From Sva-07 sp963716095 (GTDB lineage: Bacteria; Actinomycetota; Acidimicrobiia; Acidimicrobiales; Ilumatobacteraceae): DNA of 64,000 nt. The stretch spans positions 496,001 to 560,000 of the forward strand of contig CAVQSV010000023.1 of NCBI GenBank assembly GCA_963716095.1. The letters are read 5' to 3'. Of the stretch, positions 14,492 through 24,152 are shown in pieces (position 1 is the stretch's first letter; each line of letters begins with the position of its first letter). The notes under the pieces are model-generated. The model ran no database searches. It saw only the letters and a list, made by a program, of their open reading frames with translations, and was not told the DNA's origin. The position numbers and the translations under genes were made by a program.

Positions 14492-16789
14492 TCAGTCGCC
14501 GGCGACGGGGGTCACCGAGTCGTCGGAACCACCGACGGCCAGCGGCGGCTGCGCGTTGTGGCGGGCTTCTTCGCCGGCCTCGATCGCTTCGAGCAGGTGG
14601 ATCGAGATGTCGGCGACACGCACCTGCTCTTCTTCGACACCGGCAGCCTTCACGCCGTCGTCGAGCATGATGTAACAGAACGGACAGGCGGTGGCGACCC
14701 GGCTCGCGCCGGTGGAGATCGCCTCGGCGGCGCGTTCGTCGTTGACCTTGGTGCCGGTGTTCTCCTCCATCCACATGCGGGCGCCACCGGCGCCGCAGCA
14801 CATGCCCTTGGTGCCGTTGCGCGGCATCTCGACGACGTCGACGCCCTTGATCGAGGCGACCACCTTGCGCGGCGCGAGGTACACGTCGTTGTGGCGACCC
14901 AGGTAGCACGAGTCGTGATAGGTGATTCGCTCTTCGAGCGTGGCGTCGGTGACGTCGAGTTGGCCGGAGTCGATCAGCTCCTCGAGCAGCTGCGTGTGGT
15001 GGATGACCTCGAAGTGGCCACCGACCTGCGGGTACTCGTTGAGGAGCGTGTTGAAGCAGTGCGGGCACTGCGTGATGATCTTCTTCACGCCCATGCCGTT
15101 GAGCATCTCGACGTTGGGCTGGGCGAGCATCTGGAACAGGTACTCGTTGCCCGAGCGGCGAGCCGAGTCGCCGGTGCACATCTCCGACGGGCCCAGGATC
15201 GACACGTCGATGCCCGCTCGGCGCAACAGCCCGGCCATGGCCTGGGTGACCTTCTTGTTCTTGTCGTCGAACGAGCCGGCACAACCGACCCAGTAGAGGT
15301 ACTCGGACGTGAGCGCTTCGCCGGGGTCGACGATGGTGACCCCATCGATGCCCTCGGCCCAGTCGCCTCGCTCGCCCTGGTTCATGCCCCAGGGGTTCAT
15401 CTGGTTCTCCATCGCCCGGTAGGCGTTGCCCAGCTCTGCGGGGAAGTTCGACTCCATCAGCGACAGGTAGCGACGCATGTCGAAGATCTTGTCGGTGATC
15501 TCGATGTTGACCGGGCAGATCTCATCGCACGCCTTGCAGGTGGTGCACGCCCAGATCTCCTCGGCGGTGATCCGCTCGAACAGCGAGTCCGCGCTGATGG
15601 TGATCTCCGGGTCGGTGCCGAGTGGCGGCGACACGACCGGTGAACCGGTGGCGGCCATCACTTCGCCCGACTTCAGCACGATCTCGCGAGGGTCGAGCGG
15701 CTTGCCGGTGGCGTGAGCGGGGCACACGCTGGTGCAGCGACCGCACATCGTGCAGGCATCGAGGTCGAGCAGCTGCTTCCACGTGAAGTCCTCGACCGTC
15801 GAGGCGCCGAAGCTCTCGAGCTCGGTCTCCATCAGGTTCGGCATCGGACGCATTGCACCCTTCGGACGGTCCTTGTCCTTGAGGTACATGTTGAGCGGCG
15901 AGGTGAAGATGTGGCGCAGCATCGTGAGCGGCAGCAGCGCCAGGAAGGCGATGAAGCTGAGGACGTGGAAGATCCACCACCACTGATGCCACGTGTCGAG
16001 GGTGCCCTGCGACCATCCGTCGACCAGCAGCGCCAGCGGGTAGCCGATGAACGCCCACTGCTCGTAGTTCGGCATGCCTTCCTGGGCGATCCGGAACATC
16101 TCGGCGCCGAAACCGGTGAGTCCCACCGCGAAGAACGTGCCCAGGATCGCTGCATGTTCGGGCTTCGACTTGATGCGGATGCGGTACGGGCGCTGCACGT
16201 AGCGGCGAACGATCGCCCAGACGATGCCGATCATGAACACGAGCCCGGCCGCGTCGCCGACGAACGAGTAGGCCTTGTAGGTGGTGCCGTGCAGGAACTT
16301 GAGCTGCTCGGGCAACTGGTGATCGATCTCGAGCACCGTGGTGACGCCGAGCAGCACGAGGAACCCGAAGTAGATCATCGAGTGCATGAGCCCGGCGCCG
16401 GCATCGCGCAGCAGGGTCTGCATGTAGGCGCCGGCGCGGAAGTCCTTGAGACGCTGGGCGGCGTTCTTCCTGGTGGTGTGACGCTGGGAGGGTGTGCCGC
16501 GCTCCCAGTTCTTCATCCGGTTGGCGAACATGAACGCCCCCCAGATCACCATCACCGGGATCACGGTGTAGAAGGCGATCTGGATCGGGCCCGGGATGTT
16601 GACGAACACCGTGCGATGAACCGGGTTGTCGTTCTTCCAGCCGGTGATCTGGGGCAGGACACCCGACACCATGATGAAGATGCCCATGCCGATGCCGAGC
16701 ACCAGCGCAAGCTGATGCGGCTTGACGCGTACCGGTGGCTTCGGCTGGCCGGATGTGGTGGTCTCGTCGGTTTCGACAGTGGTGCTCAT
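14492..16789 (-). CDS. Membrane Fe-S reductase, heterodisulfide-reductase (HdrDE)-like
   Basis: 765 residues. The first 280 or so hold about six membrane helices (for example LALVLGIGMGIFIMVSGVL, and FGFLVLLGVTTVLEI) resembling the nitrate reductase gamma/HdrE cytochrome b unit. Two ferredoxin-type [4Fe-4S] motifs follow: CTMCGRCTSVCP (about 345) and CTTCKACDEICP (about 414). The C-terminal HdrD part carries two cysteine-rich CCG modules: GCAGSFDD (about 502), CPHCFNTL, DSCYLGRHN, CCGAGGARM (about 660) and CPFCYIML. Actinobacteria commonly carry such a protein (Rv0338c type); its electron partners are not established here. Probably transfers electrons between the quinone pool and a cytosolic thiol or flavin partner. 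Monocistronic, with a hairpin terminator downstream. Confidence 0.85.
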   Translation of the reverse strand: MSTTVETDETTTSGQPKPPVRVKPHQLALVLGIGMGIFIMVSGVLPQITGWKNDNPVHRTVFVNIPGPIQIAFYTVIPVMVIWGAFMFANRMKNWERGTPSQRHTTRKNAAQRLKDFRAGAYMQTLLRDAGAGLMHSMIYFGFLVLLGVTTVLEIDHQLPEQLKFLHGTTYKAYSFVGDAAGLVFMIGIVWAIVRRYVQRPYRIRIKSKPEHAAILGTFFAVGLTGFGAEMFRIAQEGMPNYEQWAFIGYPLALLVDGWSQGTLDTWHQWWWIFHVLSFIAFLALLPLTMLRHIFTSPLNMYLKDKDRPKGAMRPMPNLMETELESFGASTVEDFTWKQLLDLDACTMCGRCTSVCPAHATGKPLDPREIVLKSGEVMAATGSPVVSPPLGTDPEITISADSLFERITAEEIWACTTCKACDEICPVNIEITDKIFDMRRYLSLMESNFPAELGNAYRAMENQMNPWGMNQGERGDWAEGIDGVTIVDPGEALTSEYLYWVGCAGSFDDKNKKVTQAMAGLLRRAGIDVSILGPSEMCTGDSARRSGNEYLFQMLAQPNVEMLNGMGVKKIITQCPHCFNTLLNEYPQVGGHFEVIHHTQLLEELIDSGQLDVTDATLEERITYHDSCYLGRHNDVYLAPRKVVASIKGVDVVEMPRNGTKGMCCGAGGARMWMEENTGTKVNDERAAEAISTGASRVATACPFCYIMLDDGVKAAGVEEEQVRVADISIHLLEAIEAGEEARHNAQPPLAVGGSDDSVTPVAGD

Positions 16790-16859
16790 GACGGCCGCAA
16801 CGCTAGTCGTTGATGCCGGGAGCGGTCATGTCCGCTGCGCGCAACGGCGCGGGCGACGA

Positions 16860-17285
16860 TCAGCCGAAGTACTGGCGGTCGAGTTCGCGAATCCGCGCCG
16901 CCAGGCTGGCGAGGAGCTTGTGCGAGATCGCCGGCACCGAGTCGATCACGCCGAGGAAGCGGCGCGAGTCGATCACGAGCAGCGTGCAGTCGGTGGCGCA
17001 GATGGCGGTCGCGGTGCGCGGCCCGTGGTCGAGCAGCGACAGTTCGCCGACAACCGAGCCTGGCCCGAGCGTCGCGACCTTGCGTCCGTTGCGTTTGATC
17101 TCGATGTCGCCCTCGATCACCACGAAGGCTTCGCGCCCGGTTTGTCCTTGATCGACGATCAAGGTCCCTGCGGTCATGCGAATCTCATCACTCGCCTTTG
17201 CGACCTTCTCGAGCTCTTTGTTGTTGCAGCCACTGAAGAGTGCAACGCCCCGGAGCGTTTCCAGATGTTGTTTCTTGCTCGCCAT
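16860..17285 (-). CDS. Cyclic nucleotide-binding domain protein
   Basis: 141 residues consisting of one cNMP-binding beta-roll: LFSGCNNKELEKVAKASDE at the start, then GREAFVVIEGDIEI and the phosphate-binding cassette GSVVGELSLLDHGPRTATA with the expected Glu and Arg. No DNA-binding helix-turn-helix follows, so it is not a CRP-type repressor by itself; it may bind cAMP and act on a partner. It lies 70 bp before the Fe-S reductase gene on the same strand and could be co-transcribed. Partner unknown. Confidence 0.8.
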   Translation of the reverse strand: MASKKQHLETLRGVALFSGCNNKELEKVAKASDEIRMTAGTLIVDQGQTGREAFVVIEGDIEIKRNGRKVATLGPGSVVGELSLLDHGPRTATAICATDCTLLVIDSRRFLGVIDSVPAISHKLLASLAARIRELDRQYFG

Positions 17286-17371
17286 GAGCCGAACACTAGG
17301 CGCGTTGATGGCACTCGGTGTGCAGTGGACGTCGGGGCGTGGCGCGGTGTCGGTTCGCGTCGTCTGTGACG

Positions 17372-18121
17372 TCAGTGGGTTCCGGCTTGTGCAGCCACCG
17401 CAGCGGCGGCGGCCGCGACGGCGTCGGCGTCACCGAGGTAGTCGGCGGACACCACCTGGAGACGGTCGTCGAAGCGGTACTGGCGGGGTGCACCAGTGGG
17501 GATGTTGACGCCGGCGATGTCGGCGTCACTCACACCCTCGAGGTGCTTCAGCAGGGCCCGCAGTGAGTTGCCGTGGGCGGTGACCAGCACGTTCAGGCCG
17601 TCCAACAGCTGCGGAGCGATCCGGTCGTACCAGTAGGGCAGTACCCGGTCGACGACGTCTTTCAGACATTCGCTGGCGGGGAGGACGTCGGGCGGCAGGT
17701 GCGCGTAGCGCGGGTCGTTCGCCGGGTGTTCGGGGCTGTCGAGGTCGACCGGTGGTGGCGGCGTGTCGTAGCTGCGCCGCCACGCGTGAACCTGCTCGGC
17801 GCCGTGGCGTTCGGTGGTCTGTTTCTTGTCGAGGCCCTGGAGCGCGCCGTAGTGGCGTTCGTTGAGCCGCCAGTTGCGGTCGACGGGCAGCCACTCCTGG
17901 CCCATCGCTGCGAGCGCCAGGTTCTGCGTGACGACGGCCCGTGTCTGCAGCGAGGTGTGCGACGTGTCGAACCGGATGTCGGCCTCGGCCATCGTCACCC
18001 CCGACTGCGTCGCTTCAGCGATGCCCTTGTCGGTGAGCGGCACGTCGTGCCACCCGGTGAAGAGGTTGGCGAGGTTCCACTCGGACTGGCCGTGGCGGAG
18101 GATGACGAGGGTGCCGCTCAT
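17372..18121 (-). CDS. gpmA: 2,3-bisphosphoglycerate-dependent phosphoglycerate mutase
   Basis: 249 residues from ATG 18121. Glycolytic enzyme interconverting 3- and 2-phosphoglycerate. Start MSGTLVILRHGQSEWN contains the phosphohistidine in RHG; LNERHYGALQGLDK, APQLLDGLNVLVTAHGNSLR (second active-site His) and GVNIPTGAPRQYRFD are typical of GpmA. The frame stays open upstream to a GTG at 18466, but that part would cross a palindromic repeat and the hydrolase gene, so I reject it. It stands between that repeat and the cNMP-binding protein gene. Confidence 0.92.
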   Translation of the reverse strand: MSGTLVILRHGQSEWNLANLFTGWHDVPLTDKGIAEATQSGVTMAEADIRFDTSHTSLQTRAVVTQNLALAAMGQEWLPVDRNWRLNERHYGALQGLDKKQTTERHGAEQVHAWRRSYDTPPPPVDLDSPEHPANDPRYAHLPPDVLPASECLKDVVDRVLPYWYDRIAPQLLDGLNVLVTAHGNSLRALLKHLEGVSDADIAGVNIPTGAPRQYRFDDRLQVVSADYLGDADAVAAAAAAVAAQAGTH

Positions 18122-18136
18122 GACGCCCGATCGTAG

Positions 18137-18171
18137 ATGTAACGATCGGTGTCGGACACCAACCGTCACAT
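18137..18171. repeat. Palindrome, GGTGTC-N-GACACC family, copy 3
   Basis: 17-bp arms around a central G with core GGTGTC-G-GACACC; 14 of 17 positions pair. It contains the stop codon of the hydrolase gene (18166-18168) and lies just upstream of gpmA, so it may act as a terminator. Confidence 0.75.
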
Positions 18172-19008
18172 CAGCTCGGCGGCGAGCGTGGGGAGGTGAT
18201 CGGCGAGGCTCAGGTGCCCGACACCGGGGAGGATTCGCAGCTCGGCACCCGGTATCAGCGACGCCGTGTGGCGGCTGTGGGCGATCGGCACCAGTTGGTC
18301 GTCGTCGCCGTGGACCACGATCACCGGACACCTGATCGCCGAGGTGTCGAACGACCACGGCCGACCTTGCACCCAGATGTCGTGGGCGTAGCCGACCACG
18401 CCCTGGGCGAATGCCTCGCCCATCGACGTGAACAGCCCGGTCGCGTTCGCTTCGTCGGCGAGCCACGCGTTGTCCGTCGCCCCGAGGTCCATCTCGCCCT
18501 CGAAGAATCGCGACCCGTCAGCGCCGTACCTTTCGATGCAAGCGTTCGCTGCGGCGTCGGCGTCGGCGAGCGCCATCAGGTCGAGTTCCGACTGCAGGTA
18601 TCCATCGGCTGCGTCCGGCCAGCTCATGTCGGTGTTGCCGGCCGCGACGATTGCGCTGGTCACCCGCTCGCCGAGCAGTGATGCGCACGCCACCGTGTAC
18701 GGGCCACCTGACGAGAGACCCATCACGCCGAACCGGTCCACCCCGAGGTGGTCGGTGAGCACCACGACGTCGTCGACGAACCCGGCGGTGGTGCGATCGA
18801 CCAGCGGCATCGACCCGCCGTAGCCGGGCCGGTCGGGTGTGACGATCCGAAGGCCCGCGGCGATGGCGGCAGCGTCGAGCGTGGCGAGTTCGAGGCGGCC
18901 CCCTGGCGCCCCGTGGTGGTACACCACGACAGCGCCGTGCGGGTCGCCGATCGAGGTGTAGGACAGGCTCCGACCATCGGGCAATGTCAGTGTGTCGTCG
19001 CTGGTCAT
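18166..19008 (-). CDS. Alpha/beta hydrolase
   Basis: 280 residues from ATG 19008 (MTSDDTLTLPDGRSLSY). Family features: oxyanion segment YHHGAPGGR, PDRPGYGGS, nucleophile elbow GLSSGGPY, acid in VHGDDDQLVPI and a final His in GVGHLSLAD. Hydrolyses an ester, amide or similar bond; substrate unknown. The same frame continues upstream for hundreds of codons, but that part is antisense to the carboxypeptidase gene and has no family resemblance. The two genes are divergent with starts 24 bp apart. Confidence 0.85.
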   Translation of the reverse strand: MTSDDTLTLPDGRSLSYTSIGDPHGAVVVYHHGAPGGRLELATLDAAAIAAGLRIVTPDRPGYGGSMPLVDRTTAGFVDDVVVLTDHLGVDRFGVMGLSSGGPYTVACASLLGERVTSAIVAAGNTDMSWPDAADGYLQSELDLMALADADAAANACIERYGADGSRFFEGEMDLGATDNAWLADEANATGLFTSMGEAFAQGVVGYAHDIWVQGRPWSFDTSAIRCPVIVVHGDDDQLVPIAHSRHTASLIPGAELRILPGVGHLSLADHLPTLAAELM

Positions 19009-19032
19009 CGCCTCCGAACGTAGTCTTCGGCG

Positions 19033-20781
19033 GTGGCCGCGCTGTTCGACGAGTACTCCTTCGACCGGTTCCTGCGCTATCCGGAGTTGGTGGAATGGAT
19101 CGAGCAGCTCGCCGCCGCCCATCCCGACCTCGTGACGGTGGAGACCTACGGCCGCTCCCACGAGGGCCGCGAGCTCCTGCTGGTCACCGTCACCGACGCG
19201 GCGACCGGACCGCACGACACCAAGCCGGCGCACTGGGTCGACGCGAGCATCCACGCCGTCGAGTTGACCGCAACCGTTGCGGCGTGCCGGCTGCTGCGGC
19301 GGCTCGTCGACGGGCACGCCACCGGCGACGCCACGATCACCCGGGCGCTGCGCACCCGCACGTTCTATGTCGTTCCGCGGGTGAACCCCGATGGTGCCGA
19401 ATGGGTCCTGGCCGATCGGCCACGCTTTCGCCGGTCGAGTGTGCGCCCCTGGCCGCTCGCTGACGCGCATCGCTGGCCCGGCCTGCACGAGGAGGACGTC
19501 GACGGCGACGGGCGCATCCTGCAGATGCGCGTGCCCGACCCCGACGGACCATGGGTGGTCCATCCCGACGACGCCCGCTTGCTCGTGCCCGTGCCGGCCA
19601 CCGGAGTCGGCCCGGACGTGGCGCGCTACCGGGTGCTCGACGAGGGAACGATCGAGGACTTCGACGGGTTCCACATTGCAGCACCACCGGCGCCCGAGGG
19701 TCTCGACCTCAACCGGAACTATCCGGCCGGGTGGGGATCGAAGGTGACCGGGTCCGGCGATCACCCACTGTCCGAACCCGAGATCGACGCGCTCGTCAGG
19801 GCGATCGTGTCGCGGCCGAACGTGTGCGGGTTCAATGCGTTCCACACCAGCGGCGGCGTGTTGCTGCGGCCGTCGTCGACGCTGCCCGACTCGAAGCTGC
19901 CGCCGGACGATGTGTGGGCGTGGAAGCAGCTCGCAGCGATCGGCACCGAACTCACCGGCTACCCGTCGCACTCGGTGTACGAAGACTTCACGTGGGATCC
20001 GACCGAGACGCTCAGCGGCGCATCCGACGACTGGGCCTACGAGCACCTCGGTGTGTACGGATGGACCACCGAGTTCTGGGACATCGTCCACGCCGCCACC
20101 GGCGAGAAGCAGTCGACGCACTTCTGGTACACGGGGCCGACCGACGACGAACGGCTGGCCGTGCTGCGCTGGCTCGACGAACACTCCACCGACGAGGCCA
20201 CCCGCGGTTTCGTCGATTGGTACCCGTTCGACCATCCGCAGCTCGGGCAGATCGAACTCGGCGGTTGGAACGGCTTGTACTCATGGACGAACCCGCCGCC
20301 CGACCGACTGCTCGCCGAGGTCGATCGCCACGCCGACTTCGCCGTTGCCCAGGCGCTCGCGGCGCCGTGCATCGAGATCCGCCATGTCCGAGTCGAGCAC
20401 GTCGGTGACGACACCTGGCAGGTGTCGATCGGCGTTGCCAACACCGGCTGGCTGCCGACCACGGTGACCGCACGGGCACGCCACGACGACCTGGTTCGTC
20501 CGATCCTGGCCGAGCTCCACGGCGCCGACGGCGTGCTCGACGGTGCGTCACGGCGCACACTCGGCCAACTCGCCGGCTCGTCGGCCACCCGGTTCACCAG
20601 CAGTACGACGGGCACCCCGGATCGTGTCAGTTGCTCGTGGCTCGTGCGAGCCACCGCCGGCACTGCACTCCTCGTGACCGTGCAGCATCAGCGAGCGGGG
20701 AGCGACTCGGTCGAGCTCGTGCTCGAACCATCGTCGCTGCAACCGACAGATCGACCGCTGACCGGGAGTGACGCCCCGTGA
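19033..20781 (+). CDS. M14 family zinc carboxypeptidase
   Basis: 582 residues, GTG start. Zinc carboxypeptidase fold: first ligands H and E in ASIHAVELTATVA (the usual HxxE), LNRNYPAGW (Arg/Asn-Arg substrate-binding motif of M14), third ligand H in FNAFHTSGG, and the catalytic Glu in TTEFWD. No signal peptide, so probably cytosolic. About 430-560 look like a beta-sandwich add-on (HVGDDTWQVSIGVANTGWLP). Family members trim C-terminal residues from peptides or act on peptidoglycan stems; the substrate is unknown. Its stop overlaps the permease start by four bases (GTGA). Confidence 0.85.
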   Translation: MAALFDEYSFDRFLRYPELVEWIEQLAAAHPDLVTVETYGRSHEGRELLLVTVTDAATGPHDTKPAHWVDASIHAVELTATVAACRLLRRLVDGHATGDATITRALRTRTFYVVPRVNPDGAEWVLADRPRFRRSSVRPWPLADAHRWPGLHEEDVDGDGRILQMRVPDPDGPWVVHPDDARLLVPVPATGVGPDVARYRVLDEGTIEDFDGFHIAAPPAPEGLDLNRNYPAGWGSKVTGSGDHPLSEPEIDALVRAIVSRPNVCGFNAFHTSGGVLLRPSSTLPDSKLPPDDVWAWKQLAAIGTELTGYPSHSVYEDFTWDPTETLSGASDDWAYEHLGVYGWTTEFWDIVHAATGEKQSTHFWYTGPTDDERLAVLRWLDEHSTDEATRGFVDWYPFDHPQLGQIELGGWNGLYSWTNPPPDRLLAEVDRHADFAVAQALAAPCIEIRHVRVEHVGDDTWQVSIGVANTGWLPTTVTARARHDDLVRPILAELHGADGVLDGASRRTLGQLAGSSATRFTSSTTGTPDRVSCSWLVRATAGTALLVTVQHQRAGSDSVELVLEPSSLQPTDRPLTGSDAP

Positions 20782-22576
20782 CGACCGACGCCTGGATCAC
20801 GCTGGTGGTGTTGATCGCCACGTTCGGCCTGCTCGCGTTCGACCGGCTGCCGACCGCCGCGGCGATGGGTGCCGCTGTCGGTGTACTCCTGCTCACCAAC
20901 GTCGTCGACCAAGGTGAGGCGCTGTCGGGGTTGTCGTCGTCGGCTCCGATCACCATCGCCGCGCTGTACGTCCTGGCCGGTGCAGCCACCGTGACCGGCG
21001 CGCTGTCACCGCTGATCGACCGGGTCCTCGACGGCTCGCCGAAGCGGACGTCTGCCGATCCAGCGCGCGCGAGCCGTGCACGGCTGGGTCGGCTCGCTGT
21101 CGCCAGCGGAGCGTTGTCGGGGATCCTGCCGAACACGCCGTTGGTGGCACTCGCCGCGCCACGGGTCGTCACGTGGTGCCGACGGTCGGGTGTCTCGGCC
21201 TCGCCGTACCTGATTCCGCTGTCGTATGCCGCGGTGTTCGGTGGTGTGATCACAGTGATCGGCACGTCGACCAACCTGGTCGTCTCCGATCTGCTGGTCG
21301 CACAGGGCGGCGACCCGCTCGGCGTCTTCGAGATCACCGGGGTGGGTCTGCCCGATCGCGGCGGTCGGGATCACGGTGCTGGTGCTCACCGCCCCGAGAC
21401 TCCTGCGCAACCGCAGAAGCGCCGGGCCGGATGATGCAGTCGCAGCCCAGTCGTACACCATTGCGCTCCGGGTCGACGCAGACGGCCCGCTGGTCGGCCA
21501 GACCGTCGATGCCGCCGGTCTCCGCCACCTCCAAGGTGTGTTTCTCGCCGGCGTCGAGCGGGCGGGCACGGTGGTCACCGCCCGCCCCGGCACGGTGTTG
21601 AGCGGTGGCGACGTCTGCTACTTCGCCGGCGATGTCATCGACGTGGTCGACCTCCTCGAAGTCCGTGGTCTGTCGAGCGCCGAACACAACTCATCTCGTC
21701 GGTGCAGGCGATCGACCCGACTCCGGCTTGTTCGAGGCGGTCGTCTCCGAACGCTCCGAACTCGCTGGAGCAACGTTGCGCGACGCCGGGTTCCGAGCCC
21801 GTTACGACGCAGCGGTGTTGGCGATCCGTCGCCACGACGACGACCTGCCCGGCAAGCTCGGGTCGGTCGTGCTGCGCCCCGGCGACGTGCTGCTGGTGTT
21901 GGCCACGCCCGAGTTCGGACGGCAGTGGAGGGGTCACGGCGACTTCAGCGTGATCGCCTCGCTCGATGCTCCGCCACCGGTGCGGCGCGATCGCGCCGGG
22001 GTGGTGATCGCAGCGATCGTCGTCATGATCGCCGCCGTCGTTGCCAACGTGCTCGACCTGATGGAGGCCTCGCTCCTCGCGGCAGCGGTGTTGGTCGCCA
22101 CGCGGATCATCAGCGTCACCGAGGCGCGTCGGGCGGTGAACCTCAACGTGGTGCTCACGATCGCCATGTCGATCAGCCTCGGCACCGCGGTGGCGGTCAG
22201 TGGACTGGCCGCCGAGATGGCGTCGGTGCTGGGAAGCGCCGGCGATCCGTTCGGAGACATCGGTCGCCTGGTCGCCGTCCTCCTCGCAACGATGATCCTC
22301 ACCGAGCTGCTGTCGAACAACGCCGCAGCGGCGTTGATGCTCCCGGTGGCGCTGGCGACCGCCGTCGACGCCGGGCTCGACCCTCGATCGTTCGCGATCG
22401 TGGTGCTGATCGGGGCGTCGTGTTCGTTCCTGTCGCCGATCGGCTATCAGACCAACCTGATGGTGTACGGCCTCGGCGGCTACAAGTTCCGTGACTTCAC
22501 CATCGTCGGCGCCCCGCTCAGCCTCGTCACGCTGATCATGACCCCGATCGTCGTTCCGCTCGTCCTCGGTCTCTGA
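20778..22576 (+). pseudogene. SLC13/DASS-type anion permease with TrkA-C (RCK_C) domains, two frameshifts
   Basis: Three consecutive frames together make one permease of about 598 residues. Part 1 (20778 to about 21350): membrane helices, GILPNTPLVALAAPRVV and GTSTNLVVSDLL. Part 2 (about 21352-21690, next frame): ITVLVLTAPRLL then an RCK_C-like soluble domain (VGQTVDAAGLRHLQGVFL). Part 3 (about 21690-22576): second RCK_C (ELAGATLRDAGFRARY) and the C-terminal membrane half with LSNNAAAALMLPVALA and SPIGYQTNLMVYG. Each change of frame needs one extra base, the first near the CCC at 21353. Conserved residues continue smoothly across both junctions, so decay is recent or the indels are sequence errors. 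Family: sodium-coupled dicarboxylate/sulfate transporters; substrate unknown. Confidence 0.8.
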
Positions 22577-22603
22577 CGCTTCGGATCGCCGCATCCGGCC
22601 CGA

Positions 22604-22645
22604 GCGATGAGCGAAGTGGCCGCATCTGGTCCGTTCGCTCATCGC
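22604..22645. repeat. 42-bp hairpin repeat, GCGATGAGCGAA family, copy 1
   Basis: Perfect 12-bp arms GCGATGAGCGAA / TTCGCTCATCGC with an 18-nt loop starting GTGGCCGCATCTGGT. The loop sequence is largely kept in copies at 41494 and (inverted) 50939, so this is a dispersed repeat and not just a terminator. It lies between the permease gene and galE. Confidence 0.9.
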
Positions 22646-22666
22646 CCGGGTGTCGGGTGTGCTCCA

Positions 22667-23692
22667 ATGGCGCAGATGGAGACGATCCTGGTCACCGGCG
22701 GTGCCGGCTACATCGGCAGTCACACCTGCATTGCGTTGCTCGAGTCGGGCTACGACGTCGTCGTCGTCGACGACCTCTCGAACGGCTCGGAGCGAGCGGT
22801 CGCCGAGGCGGCTGCGATCACCGGACGGTCGATCGCGTTGCACCAGGTCGACGTCGGCGACGCCGACGCACTCGACGCGGTCTTCGACGCCCACCACATC
22901 GACGGCGTGATCCACTTCGCCGGGCTCAAGGCCGTCGGGGAGTCGGTGGTGGAACCGTTGCGCTACTTCCGGGTCAATCTCGGCACGACGCTGACGTTGG
23001 CCGAGACGATGGCCACGCACGGCGTGAAGCGTCTCGTCTTCTCTTCGTCGGCCACGGTGTACAGCCCCGACGCGGCGGTGCCGCTGCACGAAGATGCCGC
23101 CACCGGGCCGACCAACCCGTACGGCGAGACCAAGGCGATGATCGAGCGGATCCTCACTGCGGTCGGCGACGCCGACCCCGAACTCGCTGTGGCACTGCTT
23201 CGCTACTTCAACCCGGTGGGTGCCCACGAGAGTGGTCGCATCGGGGAAGACCCAGCGGGCATACCGAACAATCTGATGCCGTTCGTGATGCAGGTCGCGG
23301 TCGGCAAGCTGCCCGAGCTGTCGGTGTTCGGCGACGACTACGACACACCGGACGGAACGTGCATCCGCGACTACATCCACGTCGTCGACCTGGCGCGTGG
23401 TCATGTGGCCGCGCTTCGGCGCTCGGCCGAGACACCGGGGGTGCACACCTGGAATCTGGGCACCGGTCGCGGCACGTCGGTCCTCGAGATGATCGACGCC
23501 GTCGAGCGCGCCGTCGGACAGCCGATCCCTCGACGAATCGTCGAGCGTCGGCCCGGCGACCAACCGGTGTCGTATGCCGACGTGGCCAAGGCCGATCGCG
23601 AACTCGGATGGCGCGCCGAGCGCACCATCGACAACATGTGCGTCGATCACTGGGAATGGCAACGCACGCACCCGGACGGGTTCGGCTCGTGA
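22667..23692 (+). CDS. galE: UDP-glucose 4-epimerase
   Basis: 341 residues from ATG 22667 (ATG 22676 is equally possible and closer to usual GalE starts). Extended SDR enzyme: NAD-binding VTGGAGYIGSHT, DLSNGSERAV, catalytic FSSSATVYS and the YGETK pair (Tyr/Lys), NPVGAHESGRIGEDP substrate loop, and DYDTPDGTCIRDYIHVVDLA. Interconverts UDP-glucose and UDP-galactose for exopolysaccharide or the Leloir pathway. An earlier in-frame start at 22607 would be coded by the hairpin repeat and is rejected. The cdd start overlaps its stop (GTGA). Confidence 0.95.
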   Translation: MAQMETILVTGGAGYIGSHTCIALLESGYDVVVVDDLSNGSERAVAEAAAITGRSIALHQVDVGDADALDAVFDAHHIDGVIHFAGLKAVGESVVEPLRYFRVNLGTTLTLAETMATHGVKRLVFSSSATVYSPDAAVPLHEDAATGPTNPYGETKAMIERILTAVGDADPELAVALLRYFNPVGAHESGRIGEDPAGIPNNLMPFVMQVAVGKLPELSVFGDDYDTPDGTCIRDYIHVVDLARGHVAALRRSAETPGVHTWNLGTGRGTSVLEMIDAVERAVGQPIPRRIVERRPGDQPVSYADVAKADRELGWRAERTIDNMCVDHWEWQRTHPDGFGS

Positions 23693-24096
23693 ACACCCCC
23701 GATCCCGAGCTGCTCGCGGCGGCGCAGGAAGCGCATCTGCAGGCGTACTGTCCGTACTCGCACTACCGGGTGGGGGCAGCGATCCGCACGACGTCCGGCT
23801 CGATCGTCGCTGGATGCAACGTCGAGAACGCTGCCTATCCGCTCGGCTCGTGTGCCGAGGCGGGGGCGATCGCGGCGATGGTGCTCGGCGGTGAGCGCTC
23901 GATCGCCGAGATCGTCGTGGCGACCGACGGCGACGAGCCGGGCACGCCGTGCGGTGGATGTCGTCAGCGGATCCGCGAGTTCGCCGGTCCTGACGTGGTC
24001 GTGCATTCGGTGGCCGCATCAGGGGCGTCCTGGTCGACGACGGTCGCCGAACTGCTCCCGCACTCGTTCGGCCCGGAGTTCCTGGACACCGACTGA
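23689..24096 (+). CDS. cdd: Cytidine deaminase
   Basis: 135 residues from GTG 23689, which overlaps the galE stop (GTGA), implying coupling. Deaminates cytidine/deoxycytidine for pyrimidine salvage. Small tetrameric type: PYSHYRVGAAI, substrate and zinc residues in GCNVENAAYPLGSCAEAGAI (Cys-Ala-Glu), and PCGGCRQ with the other two zinc cysteines. Length matches the family. Start chosen because it gives the normal length and the overlap. Confidence 0.93.
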   Translation: MNTPDPELLAAAQEAHLQAYCPYSHYRVGAAIRTTSGSIVAGCNVENAAYPLGSCAEAGAIAAMVLGGERSIAEIVVATDGDEPGTPCGGCRQRIREFAGPDVVVHSVAASGASWSTTVAELLPHSFGPEFLDTD

Positions 24097-24131
24097 GGAG
24101 GGAGAACCGTCAGGAGCGCTCCATCCGCAAA

Positions 24132-24152
24132 CTTGAGTCACATCGACTCAAG
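24132..24152. promoter_or_regulatory. HAIR operator (HspR binding site) upstream of dnaK
   Basis: CTTGAGT-N7-ACTCAAG, a perfect match to the HspR-associated inverted repeat of actinobacteria, 98 bp before the dnaK ATG. hspR is the last gene of the operon, so autoregulation is expected. Confidence 0.93.

Noticed and set aside
19009..20235. N-terminal extension of the alpha/beta hydrolase frame
   Set aside because: The region is antisense to a clear M14 carboxypeptidase and shows no hydrolase features.
22607..22666. Earlier start for galE
   Set aside because: These codons come from the 42-bp hairpin repeat; GalE proteins begin close to VTGGAGYIG.
21635..24019. 794-codon open frame antisense to the permease, galE and cdd
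   Set aside because: Low-complexity Arg/His/Asp-rich translation; three recognisable genes lie on the other strand.
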